DNA of 38,326 nt, taken from Candidatus Bathyarchaeota archaeon (GTDB lineage Archaea; Thermoproteota; Bathyarchaeia; Bathyarchaeales; Bathycorpusculaceae). The position numbers were made by a program, and so were the translations under genes. The stretch lies in the NCBI GenBank assembly GCA_003165195.1, contig PLSP01000045.1, positions 1 through 38,326 on the forward strand, written 5' to 3'. The notes beneath the pieces were generated by a model. The model searched no databases, was not told the origin of the DNA, and was given only the letters and a program-made list of their open reading frames with translations. Position 1 is the first letter of the stretch; each line of letters starts with the position of its first letter. Positions 1-7,743 of this stretch are shown piece by piece.

Positions 1-192
1 GCAACTGAAGGCATAAGAATAGAGCAGAACAAAGGCGCAGACGCTGGACAAGTCGTTATCCACCTCCACGTTCATATAATTCCCCTTAAGCCCTCTGCCC
101 AGTCCTTGCATGAACACAGTTTTCGAGCGGCTGAACAACTGGATAGGGATGCCGAAAAAATAAGACAGAAAATCACCTTGCACGAGTCGTAA
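1..192 (+). CDS. HIT-family protein, C-terminal fragment
   Basis: The window opens inside this gene, so it is missing from the ORF track. Frame 1 is open from base 1 to TAA at 190-192 and gives 63 residues. It carries the histidine triad HLHVHIIP preceded by GADAGQVV, which is the signature of HIT nucleotide hydrolases/transferases; the middle histidine is the family's catalytic nucleophile. A short charged helical tail follows. The substrate cannot be told from this fragment. Family members act on nucleoside phosphoramidates or dinucleoside polyphosphates in the cytoplasm. The N-terminal half lies outside the window. Confidence 0.88.
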   Translation, partial: ATEGIRIEQNKGADAGQVVIHLHVHIIPLKPSAQSLHEHSFRAAEQLDRDAEKIRQKITLHES

Positions 193-255
193 AAGGTAAG
201 TAAAATTGTATTTTGGTACCGCTATTGGTATCTAAGCCTCCACTATTGGGCACAT

Positions 256-265
256 GGTATAAAAG
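256..265 (+). promoter_or_regulatory. TATA box for the 280/307 gene
   Basis: The sequence ggtataaaag is a good archaeal TATA element. With the usual 25-27 nt spacing, transcription would start near 283-287. That is downstream of the ATG at 280 and upstream of the ATG at 307, so the promoter favours the later start. Confidence 0.55.
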
Positions 266-279
266 AGTGAAAAACAACA

Positions 280-657
280 ATGGCTATTATTACAAGCGGA
301 ATAAACATGACGGAACAACCAAACGAACCAGACCAAAACCAACCTGAAACACAAATTGAAAAACTTTTAATCGATGACACCTCCAACTTTCAATTCCATG
401 CCGCATATGTGGTTTATTCAGAAGCGTTTGACCATGTTGATGACGAGGAAGCGAAAGAGGAACTAAACCAGAACCTTGAAGATTTACAATCCAACAAAAT
501 TGGCTACGAAACCTTTTACTCCAACATTTCGCGCTTCAGAAAGCTCGACCAGCCCATGTCTAGGCAAGGTGGAAGATTTACCGTTGCCACTCAGCGCAAG
601 AGGGATTGGCGCATGAAGACACAGCGGCAAGAACGTATAAAAAGACACAAAAAATAA
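280..657 (+). CDS. small acidic/basic hypothetical protein
   Basis: Unrecognised protein of 125 residues from the first ATG, or 116 from the ATG at 307, which the TATA position supports. The N-terminal part is rich in N, Q, P and E and is probably disordered. The middle (about residues 35-90) is acidic and predicted helical, with the stretch DDEEAKEELNQNLEDL. The last 30 residues are strongly basic (RKRDWRMKTQRQERIKRHKK), suggesting nucleic-acid or ribosome contact. No signal peptide or membrane segment is seen. It stands alone between the HIT gene and the ECF gene. Function unknown. Confidence 0.6.
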   Translation: MAIITSGINMTEQPNEPDQNQPETQIEKLLIDDTSNFQFHAAYVVYSEAFDHVDDEEAKEELNQNLEDLQSNKIGYETFYSNISRFRKLDQPMSRQGGRFTVATQRKRDWRMKTQRQERIKRHKK

Positions 658-718
658 CATTGCAATCGCCTTTATTTATTTCAAAGTAGTGGTCTCGTTA
701 ATTCAAAGTTGAGTTTAC

Positions 719-738
719 ATGTTTAAACATGTTTAAAC
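719..738. promoter_or_regulatory. tandem palindromic operator candidate before the ECF/CoA operon
   Basis: Two head-to-tail copies of ATGTTTAAAC occupy 719-728 and 729-738. Bases 721-738 also form a perfect 18-bp palindrome, GTTTAAAC-AT-GTTTAAAC. A TATA-like element (agttttattta, 751-761) lies just downstream, followed by the ATG at 814. The site therefore sits directly upstream of the core promoter, which is typical of an archaeal activator or repressor site. The binding protein is unknown. Confidence 0.5.
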
Positions 739-813
739 GGTTCATAGGGAAGTTTTATTTATCAAAGGGAACTCTCAACAGCGTCAAACAAAACTAATTG
801 AGAAGTAAAAGTT

Positions 814-1548
814 ATGTTGAGACTGAAAACACTTGATGTTGCAGGGTTAGCATTAAACATAGCATTGTATGTTGCAGTAGGCTATATTTTCTACAGTTTA
901 ATCCCAATCTCGTATGGTGGAGTCCGGTTCTGGCCACCTGTCATTGTCCCAGCGGTTTTCGCAGTCGTGTTTGGTCCACTTGTCGGTGGAATCGGCGCTG
1001 CAGTTGGCATATTTATAAGCGATGCCATCTTTGGAAATAATCTGCTGCTAAGTTTAATGGCGGGCGTAACGAGCAACTTCGTTGCCTTCTTCCTTATTGG
1101 ATACATCGCCAAAAAGAAAATACGTTGGGCAACGCCCGTTGTTGCCTACGGCATTGCAACAGTATTGTTCATGTGGATAGGTTACACATACACGGGACTA
1201 GCGTTTTGGTACAAGATAGCTTTCATAAGTGTTGCCGCTGCTTGCTATATTATTTTCTTGGTTCCCGTAGTTTTCCTTCGAAATTCTCGGTGGCGTGGAT
1301 TTGAAGTAGGATCCATAATTGGCATGCTGCTCGGTGCCGCAATAATAGGCGTTACGGTGCCTGTTTTCACGCAACTTTTCACTCCTGCCGCCACACCTTT
1401 CACTGCACCCGTTGCTCTAACCACTTTCTTCTTTACTTTCTTCACTGAAATCCCCTTCGTAATCATCCTTTGCCCGCCCATAATCGCTGCAGTCTACGCA
1501 GCATTCCCAACGTTGTCGCGTAGAAACCAGAAAAGTGACGAGCAGTGA
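814..1548 (+). CDS. ECF-type transporter substrate-binding (S) component, probably vitamin/CoA precursor
   Basis: Integral membrane protein of 244 residues with about six hydrophobic segments and a basic C-terminal tail. The segment FGPLVGGIGAAVGIFISDAI is the glycine-rich helix plus acidic residue typical of S components of energy-coupling factor importers, which bind a vitamin in the membrane and need a shared ATPase/T module encoded elsewhere. The stop overlaps the GTG start of the pantoate kinase gene (GTGA), so the three genes to 2950 are probably one transcript. From that context I infer a pantothenate- or pantoate-related substrate, but the sequence does not show it directly. No ECF ATPase is present in the window. 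Confidence 0.6.
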   Translation: MLRLKTLDVAGLALNIALYVAVGYIFYSLIPISYGGVRFWPPVIVPAVFAVVFGPLVGGIGAAVGIFISDAIFGNNLLLSLMAGVTSNFVAFFLIGYIAKKKIRWATPVVAYGIATVLFMWIGYTYTGLAFWYKIAFISVAAACYIIFLVPVVFLRNSRWRGFEVGSIIGMLLGAAIIGVTVPVFTQLFTPAATPFTAPVALTTFFFTFFTEIPFVIILCPPIIAAVYAAFPTLSRRNQKSDEQ

Positions 1549-2474
1549 AAACAGCCAAAGCTTTTGCGCCAGCGGCCATTTCAAGTTTCTTTGAAATCTA
1601 CGACACTGAAGGCGGCAAACCAATAGTAGACTTGGAGCGGGTGGGTGCTAGAGGCGGTGGATTTGGACTTGAAAAAGGAGTTTTGACCGAGGTCAATATA
1701 GAGGAAGCCAAAACTTCGGGTATCTATGTTGCGATTAATGGAAAAAAAGCGCCTCAAGCTCAAACCACAAAAGCTATGGTGGATGCGTTAGTTGGAAACT
1801 TCGAAAGACCCTGTGTAGTTACCGTTAACCATAAAATTCAGGTTCCAATCGGTACGGGATTTGGTACAAGCGCAGGTGGTGCTTTGACTACTGGATTGGC
1901 GCTTAAAGAAGCGCTGGATTTGCCATTAACCTATAATCAAATAGGAAAAATAGCGCATGTGGCAGAGATTCGGTGTCAAACAGGTTTAGGCACGGTAAGC
2001 TCGTTGACGTCGACAGGCGGCTGCGTTTTGGTGCTTGAACCTGGAGCGCCGGGCACTTGCAAAATCGACCGCATACCCTTAGCCCCAGACTACATGGTAG
2101 TAGCTGGTTTTTTCCAATCAAACATGCCTAAGACTGTATTAACCGACCCAGAAAGACGACAAATAATCAACCGCCACGGCAAGAAAACGTTAGAAGCAAT
2201 AATAGCTGAGCCAACGTTGGAGAATTTTCTTGAACGCTGTTGGGAGTTTTCCAAAAACGCTGGGTTCGCAACAGAAAGAGTGCGCCAACTGGTCAGTTTA
2301 GCTAACAAGGTTGGTGCGGTGGGTGCCGCTCAGAACATGATTGGCGAAGCAGTGCACGCCGTCGTAAGGGCGGAAAACGCATCCAAGTTAGCAGAAGCTT
2401 TTAAGAGTGTTTTGCCCTCTGAAAATGTGATATTGAGCGGAATAGATTTTCAGGGCGCTAGGCTGATCGGATGA
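1545..2474 (+). CDS. pantoate kinase (GHMP kinase family)
   Basis: Protein of 309 residues matching the archaeal pantoate kinase family in length and motifs. It would phosphorylate pantoate to 4-phosphopantoate, the first archaeal-specific step of CoA synthesis, in the cytoplasm. The GHMP ATP-binding loop is visible as PIGTGFGTSAGGALTTGLAL around residues 102-121. The N-terminal segment AFAPAAISSFFEI fits the family's first motif. The GTG start overlaps the ECF gene stop, and the TGA overlaps the ATG of coaD. Linkage to PPAT supports a CoA-biosynthesis operon. Phosphopantothenate synthetase, the expected partner, is not in this window. Confidence 0.88.
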   Translation: MKTAKAFAPAAISSFFEIYDTEGGKPIVDLERVGARGGGFGLEKGVLTEVNIEEAKTSGIYVAINGKKAPQAQTTKAMVDALVGNFERPCVVTVNHKIQVPIGTGFGTSAGGALTTGLALKEALDLPLTYNQIGKIAHVAEIRCQTGLGTVSSLTSTGGCVLVLEPGAPGTCKIDRIPLAPDYMVVAGFFQSNMPKTVLTDPERRQIINRHGKKTLEAIIAEPTLENFLERCWEFSKNAGFATERVRQLVSLANKVGAVGAAQNMIGEAVHAVVRAENASKLAEAFKSVLPSENVILSGIDFQGARLIG

Positions 2475-2950
2475 AAAAATTCAGAAAGGTTGCGGTAGGT
2501 GGAACATTTGATGAATTGCATAGAGGACACAAAGCCCTTTTATGCAAAGCTTTTGAAGTCGGCGAAAAAGTCGTTCTAGGTTTGTCGTCAGATGAGTTTG
2601 TCGCAAAAATGGGTAAACCCCACATTACCGCTAGCTACGCTGAACGGTTTAGAGAGCTTGAGTTTTTTCTTGAGCAGAACGGTTTAACGGAAAGAGCTGA
2701 AATTGTCCCGTTAAGTGATTCCTTTGGGTTAACTGTTTCTGGTAAGGGATTGGATGCTTTGGTTGTTAGTAAAGAAACAGAGCTAAGAGCTAGCAAAATA
2801 AACGATATTCGGGCTAACGCTGGGCTGCCGACGCTGCAAATTGTGGCCGTGAAAATGGTTCCAGCCGAAAACTGTGCCCCAATCAGCACGACAAGGATAA
2901 GGAAAGGGGAAATCGACAGGGACGGTCACTTGCTCAAGAGCATCGAGTAA
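2471..2950 (+). CDS. coaD: phosphopantetheine adenylyltransferase, archaeal type
   Basis: Nucleotidyltransferase of 159 residues. It would join ATP and 4'-phosphopantetheine to give dephospho-CoA. The N-terminus VAVGGTFDELHRGHKALL contains the cytidylyltransferase-type motif (HRGH here) for ATP binding, and the C-terminal ISTTRIRKGEID is the second nucleotide-binding motif (ISxTxxR). Length and motifs match the archaeal/eukaryotic PPAT branch rather than bacterial CoaD. The start overlaps the pantoate kinase stop by ATGA, so translation is probably coupled. The end is only 3 bases from the convergent regulator gene. Confidence 0.9.
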   Translation: MKKFRKVAVGGTFDELHRGHKALLCKAFEVGEKVVLGLSSDEFVAKMGKPHITASYAERFRELEFFLEQNGLTERAEIVPLSDSFGLTVSGKGLDALVVSKETELRASKINDIRANAGLPTLQIVAVKMVPAENCAPISTTRIRKGEIDRDGHLLKSIE

Positions 2951-2953
2951 ACG

Positions 2954-3883
2954 TTAGAGTATTTCTCCCACTACGTTGATGGGTTTACGCATTAACGATG
3001 TCAAATCTTCGAGTCGTTCTCGGTCTAAGGTGACTAGCACAACTGTGGCCGGGCCAGCGGATTTGTTAATATCTAAGCCCTGCATCTCTGCAAGCTTTAT
3101 CTGTCTGCCAACGGCGTACGCCATTATCCTAGCTTCATCTGCGATACCTAAAGTGCCCGCTGCTGCAATATCATGAATATACTTTTTTTGGGACAGCTGT
3201 GTCACGTTTTTTAGGTCAGCTATTTCGCCTCTTGCTTCAGCTGCTATCACTTCGTTACCTACCTTTGGCTTGCCGATTGCAACAATTAGGTCGCCGGGGC
3301 ATGTTTTTCCCAGACGCAATTCATCTTCGTTTGCGAAGCCAATCACGGTTAATCCCGCGCCTGTCTGCACGGTTTCAAAGTTGTCTTCTGTGTTTTCCAT
3401 TATGACTTGGTTTGGGTCTAAACCAATTGTTCGGGCTTCGCGTTTAATTCCCTCAATTATTTCATTGCCTGTTGGCTCCTTCTCGACGCCTAATGTGACT
3501 GACAAACTTAAGGGAAACGCTCCCGTCGCGGTTACATCCATAAGGGCAACCCTTGCCAAGAACTTACCAAGCACGCGTCCATCTACTTTGACTTTATCCA
3601 TTACTTTTGGTCCGATGGCCCCCGAGGAAGTTGACCCTACAACAATGGCGTGTCCAGTTGGCACCCTTAGTATTGTAACATCACCTCTTCGGGTGTAGGT
3701 TATTTGGCTTGGTTTTACTTGAAAAGCCATGGGCCGCAGCATTGTCCCAACATTATCGATTAGGTGTAGATAGAGGGTTAGGGCTTGGCGCATGACTTCT
3801 GAGCGGGTGAGACTGTGTTTTTGAGCTAGTTTATCGATGTCTTGGGTAATCTTGTCAGGTAAGCGAACGTTGATAACTTTCAT
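2954..3883 (-). CDS. ribbon-helix-helix (CopG/NikR-like) regulator fused to a PurM/AIR-synthase-like domain
   Basis: Protein of 309 residues with two parts. Residues 1-45 (MKVINVRLPDKITQDIDKLA and following SLTRSEVMRQAL) are a clear ribbon-helix-helix DNA-binding domain. Residues ~60-305 resemble the PurM/AIR-synthase fold: GSTSSGAIGPKVMDKV, then LMDVTATGAFPL and EPTGNEIIEGI, which fit the nucleotide-binding and dimer regions of that superfamily. It is probably a one-component regulator that senses a phosphorylated or nucleotide ligand. It lies convergent to the CoA genes, with a 9-bp-spaced repeat over its own promoter. The first domain is certain; the second is assigned by motif only and the ligand is unknown. 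Confidence 0.72.
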   Translation of the reverse strand: MKVINVRLPDKITQDIDKLAQKHSLTRSEVMRQALTLYLHLIDNVGTMLRPMAFQVKPSQITYTRRGDVTILRVPTGHAIVVGSTSSGAIGPKVMDKVKVDGRVLGKFLARVALMDVTATGAFPLSLSVTLGVEKEPTGNEIIEGIKREARTIGLDPNQVIMENTEDNFETVQTGAGLTVIGFANEDELRLGKTCPGDLIVAIGKPKVGNEVIAAEARGEIADLKNVTQLSQKKYIHDIAAAGTLGIADEARIMAYAVGRQIKLAEMQGLDINKSAGPATVVLVTLDRERLEDLTSLMRKPINVVGEIL

Positions 3884-3885
3884 TT

Positions 3886-3912
3886 GAGTTACCTGTGTTA
3901 CATTTGTTATAC
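3886..3912 (-). promoter_or_regulatory. 9-bp-spaced direct repeats over the regulator promoter
   Basis: GTTAC at 3888, GTTAC at 3897 and GTTAT at 3906 lie in phase at 9-bp steps immediately upstream of the ribbon-helix-helix gene. On the minus strand the third copy overlaps the TATA-like element GTATAACAA. Regulators of this fold often bind tandem half sites, so autoregulation is plausible. Confidence 0.45.
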
Positions 3913-4063
3913 GGTGAAATCTCTTATCCCTTGCTCCCGTCGAGGCTGGAGTGGGCTAAATTAGTTGCTTAAAGAGCTATTTTGTGGAAAAATTCATTCT
4001 AAGCGGTTTAGCGCAAGTGTTATATGCATATTGAACCATAAAAAACGAGTCGAGGAGTCATCT

Positions 4064-5023
4064 TTGAATAAAAAAATCGTTGCTTTAACTTTAGTTTTAT
4101 TATTAACCACTATTTATGCAACTTCACTTTCAGTCTTACCTGCAAAAGCTCAAGGGACCGGCTGGCTTACTAGCTATGATATTTATGATGCAAATTCAAA
4201 TGAGCATCTTGCTTCATACAGCCCTTCCACAGGCAATCAATCTTTAGCGCCAATTGTGCCTGGAGCAGAAATTAAAGTAGTGTTTACCGTTGACGTTTTT
4301 ACGCCTGGCTCTGGGGACTTAAAGCTTGCAACCAGTTTACAAGCGCCCCCTCAAGGTCAATACTGGCAGTTGTCTAGTGGAAGCGCCTACACGTTAGGTA
4401 GCGATTTTAACCCTGATGCATCTCCCGCATCATTCAATTGGGTTCAAGGGACTTTCACCATGACCCTGATAGGGACAGTTCCAACTCCTTCAGGTTCCGC
4501 AACTCAAGCTTCACTTGCGGTTGTTACCCTCTATGGTCCAACGAGCGGGTTACCATTAGACTCTTTCACTGTACCAGAAATCAGTGCTGCTCTGACCCAG
4601 TTCCAAGTAATCTATAACGACAGAGTCAATCATGTGAAATCGCTTGAATCCCAAGGGGCAGCCCAGGGATACATTGACCTCTACAACAATGTTCTCAACC
4701 AGTCAGTAACTGAAGCCAACTCAGGAGATGTTACAAATGCCATTGCCCTGTTAAACAGCATGAATATCTCCAATGAACCCGTGTCACAGGCTTCCACGGT
4801 TGATATCTTGTTGCCGTTAGCCGGTGTATTTGCCGCTTTAGCTGTGGTCTTTGTTGTCATGTTCTTCCGTGTGAGAGGCAAAGTCAGCTACTTCCAACTT
4901 GTTGTAGAAGACCAAATCAAAGATCTCGAAGGCTTAACGCTGCGCGCCTCTAAAATTGATCGGGCCATGGCGTCAAACCTTGACTCTGTTAAAGATCGCC
5001 TCAAAAGATTGGTCGGGATGTGA
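4064..5023 (+). CDS. secreted protein with signal peptide and one C-terminal membrane anchor; partner of the tubulin-like protein
   Basis: The ORF track starts at 3965, but the better start is TTG 4064. It has cgagga 8 nt upstream and a TATA-like gttatatgc near 4019, and it begins directly with a signal peptide (NKKIVALTLVLLLTTIYATS, cleavage after about AKAQ). The mature ~215-residue outer domain is beta-rich and unrecognised, with a helical part before the membrane. A single transmembrane helix (PLAGVFAALAVVFVVMFF) is followed by a ~50-residue charged cytoplasmic tail predicted to be helical. The stop overlaps a GTG that probably starts the tubulin-like gene. I infer that the tail links filaments to the membrane. 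No enzymatic motif is seen. Confidence 0.7.
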   Translation: MNKKIVALTLVLLLTTIYATSLSVLPAKAQGTGWLTSYDIYDANSNEHLASYSPSTGNQSLAPIVPGAEIKVVFTVDVFTPGSGDLKLATSLQAPPQGQYWQLSSGSAYTLGSDFNPDASPASFNWVQGTFTMTLIGTVPTPSGSATQASLAVVTLYGPTSGLPLDSFTVPEISAALTQFQVIYNDRVNHVKSLESQGAAQGYIDLYNNVLNQSVTEANSGDVTNAIALLNSMNISNEPVSQASTVDILLPLAGVFAALAVVFVVMFFRVRGKVSYFQLVVEDQIKDLEGLTLRASKIDRAMASNLDSVKDRLKRLVGM

Positions 5024-7720
5024 TAGAATACGCGAATCTACCAAAACAGCGTACAACTGATTGGACTCGGCTCAGCCGGGACAAACATTGTAGAATCTTT
5101 CCTAAACAACAAAAAAACAAAAGAATTATTGGAAAATGACCTAACACGTCTTTCTCTTTTAGCCATCGATATCGCTGACCCCGAAATCAGAGCCTTGCAA
5201 GAATCTTACGCGCAAATACAGAAATCCATGATTAAAGGCGGCATCCCCGCGGAGAGAATGCGGGTAATAGCCCAGTCAGTAAAGTTTCCAACTGCAGAGG
5301 CAATGTTTGATTTCATCAACCAAAAATTCGCTGAGTACGTAATATGCGAAGGCTCCAAACTTGAAAAATTTGAACCTTGGCTGAGCTCAACGATGGCTAT
5401 TCCTCCTATGGCTGGCGGTGCAGGCAGAAGAAGAGCCCTAGCCAAAGCAATCTACGCCTTAAACTATTATCAACTTGGAATTATTCGAAACTGTATAAAC
5501 GCCTTCAAAGAACAAGCCCTTTCCTCGATCCTAACGCCAACAGTTGTTTTAGTTTACGGTTTAGGAGGCGGCACAGGAAGCGGTATATTTTTTGATTTTG
5601 CCAAACACCTGCGAAAAGTCCTCGGCTCAGGCGTTCCAATAATAGCATTCGTCGTAACCCCATGTGGAGGAGACGACCCGCCTGCAAAAGGGTGCTCGGC
5701 ATTTACCGCAATAAATGAGCTATCACTTTTGCTAAACAAAGATTACAACCAATATGTCATTGACCAATATGGCGAATGCTATCGCAACCCACTTAACGCA
5801 CTCATTTACCTTCCGCTGTTGCCTGCTTTCTCAAAAATCGGTAACATAGTTAATGCCCGTAGAGAAATGGACGACATGGTCGTAGACATGCTTTATGTTC
5901 TGATGGATTTCGACTTAGCTGACTTGCTGGGTGGAATTGGCACAGAAGTCGGACTGACAAATAACTCAGCACACACCTTGGGCATGATGAAAATCAATTA
6001 TCCAGTTGAAGAATACATCAACGCCTACAAGCTTCAATTTGAAGAATTGCAACTTTTGCAGGATTCCAGAAGAGAAAAACTGGACATTTTAGCTGAAATC
6101 GGCGATGTCATAAAAGTCGACTGGGATATCGCAACCGAATTGTTCAAGAGTTACTTGATCAAAACAGGGACATTTAACGAGGAGCAGTTCGATGAGAAAC
6201 TGAAGACCACCATCAACAGCAACCCACGGCTTGAAGAAGATTTAGCCCTGCACGTGAAAGGTGTGGAGATACAGGTTACAAATTGGACAACCGAGATAAT
6301 GAAATTTCTCTCCACGGTAAAATTAATGGGAAAAGCTGGGCCAATTGAAGACGCTATCATTAACTTGACACTCAAAAAAGAAGGCTCAAGAAAACTAGAC
6401 AACATAGAAGTCCTGCTTACCACACTCTCAAAAAACTACCTTGAATTCCGAGAACGGAAAGCTAACATTATGGAGCGGCTAAACCAACTAATTCCCAGCT
6501 CGCAAGTCTTCACGTTGCGGCAAAAGAAGCTCTTAGAGGACCTTGTGAACTTGGCTGAAATCGCTGAGAAATCGCTGGATCTAATGCAGTTTTACGATGA
6601 AACCCGTTATCTAACAGACGCTTTAATACGGTACTATGAAGTGCTGCCGGAGAGTCAAAAGGAACTGCAAGACCTGCGAGATATTCAATCGGAACTAGCA
6701 ACCGTCTACCTAATCATTCAGTTGATGCTTAGAAACCCAGTTGACGAGGCAAAAATGATTGATGAACACGCCACATACGTTAACGAAATAATGGCGCAAA
6801 GGATGCAAAAAAGAGGTGACTTCGACAATGAAGTCATGCGTGTCCAAGAGACTAAAAAACGTAAAGAATTCGATAAAGAAAAGATGGACAGGCAACTACG
6901 TAAGACCTTTGGCGGAAAACGTTACGCCAGAGAACAAATGCTCGATCTTGAGCGCGACCTAAAGAGAATAGAGCAGGAAGAAGCCTTCGCGCTAGATAAC
7001 CTTGACAAAGTAGACGCCACGATCCAGCTTTATGGCAGATTAGGCAAACGTTTTGAACTTGTCTCAGAATACCGCAAACGACTAAACAAAATAGTAGACA
7101 TCGACAGAGAGCACGAAGAAAAAATCGCTGAAATCACATCACCCAAACGTTACTACGAAAAATCCGCTGACCTAACCCAAGCCGAACAACAAAAAATCAT
7201 CTTCAAAATTCTGACCGAACAGGAAGAAAGCCTCACACGAGAAACCATTTTCCGAGACATCATGGACATGGACCACTTCAAAGATTACATGAAGAGCGTA
7301 GTACGCGTATTCAAAACACCAAGCGTCATGGGCTACAAATCGGACTACAAAACTGACTACATCTGGGTAACTGTGCAGTCGCCGCCGAACATGTGGACGG
7401 AAGACATGTCCCAGGAAGTTTACACGGCGCTAGCAGGGTATGTTACCAGCGAAGTTTCAAGAACCATTACCGTCAGGGTAACTGAATCGCGAGACGCATG
7501 GACAACCCGCGTTCTTGTGGTAGGCGGCAGAGGTAAACCAGAAGACATGGAAGCCTACGACGAAATGCAGCTGCTTTACAACAAATCAAACGACTTCGAA
7601 CGGCACCTATCAAGATCTTATCTGATTGAACACAACGTCTCAGCACGACAAATAATCAAGGATTTTAACGCCAACGGCACCGTTACAGAAACCAACGGCA
7701 ACCAAACAAACAAAAAATAG
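5020..7720 (+). CDS. large tubulin/FtsZ-superfamily GTPase with coiled-coil extension (Tubulin_2-like)
   Basis: A ~900-residue GTPase of the tubulin/FtsZ superfamily. Upstream of the track start (TTG 5129) the frame is open and encodes the first nucleotide loop, VQLIGLGSAGTN, so the track start is too late. Other loops follow in order (track numbering): T3-like PMAGGAGRRRALAKAIY (93-109), the signature GLGGGTGSG (144-152), and a T7-like catalytic segment MDFDLADLL (259-267). After the ~340-residue GTPase part comes a long charged coiled-coil region (~430-680) and a C-terminal globular domain with RVLVVGGRGK. The architecture resembles bacterial tubulin-like proteins of the Pfam Tubulin_2 type rather than FtsZ, CetZ or artubulin. 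No ATG/GTG/TTG exists in frame before the T1 loop. GTG 5020, overlapping the previous stop, becomes in frame if one A is removed from AAAA at 5043-5046. Polymerisation is inferred. Confidence 0.82.
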
Positions 7721-7723
7721 TTA

Positions 7724-7743
7724 AAGGAGCGTTTAAGCTCCTT
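7724..7743. terminator. hairpin between convergent genes
   Basis: AAGGAGC-GTTTAA-GCTCCTT is a perfect 7-bp stem with a 6-nt loop, placed between the two convergent stops (7720 and 7733). It could act as a terminator on both strands or stabilise 3' ends. The T-tract is weak. Confidence 0.4.

Noticed and set aside
3270-3698. 142-residue plus-strand ORF
   Set aside because: Lies wholly inside the RHH/PurM-like gene on the other strand and has no recognisable motif.
5020-7720. Canonical FtsZ, CetZ or artubulin
   Set aside because: The ~900-residue length, coiled-coil extension and C-terminal domain do not fit these families, although the GTP loops are shared.
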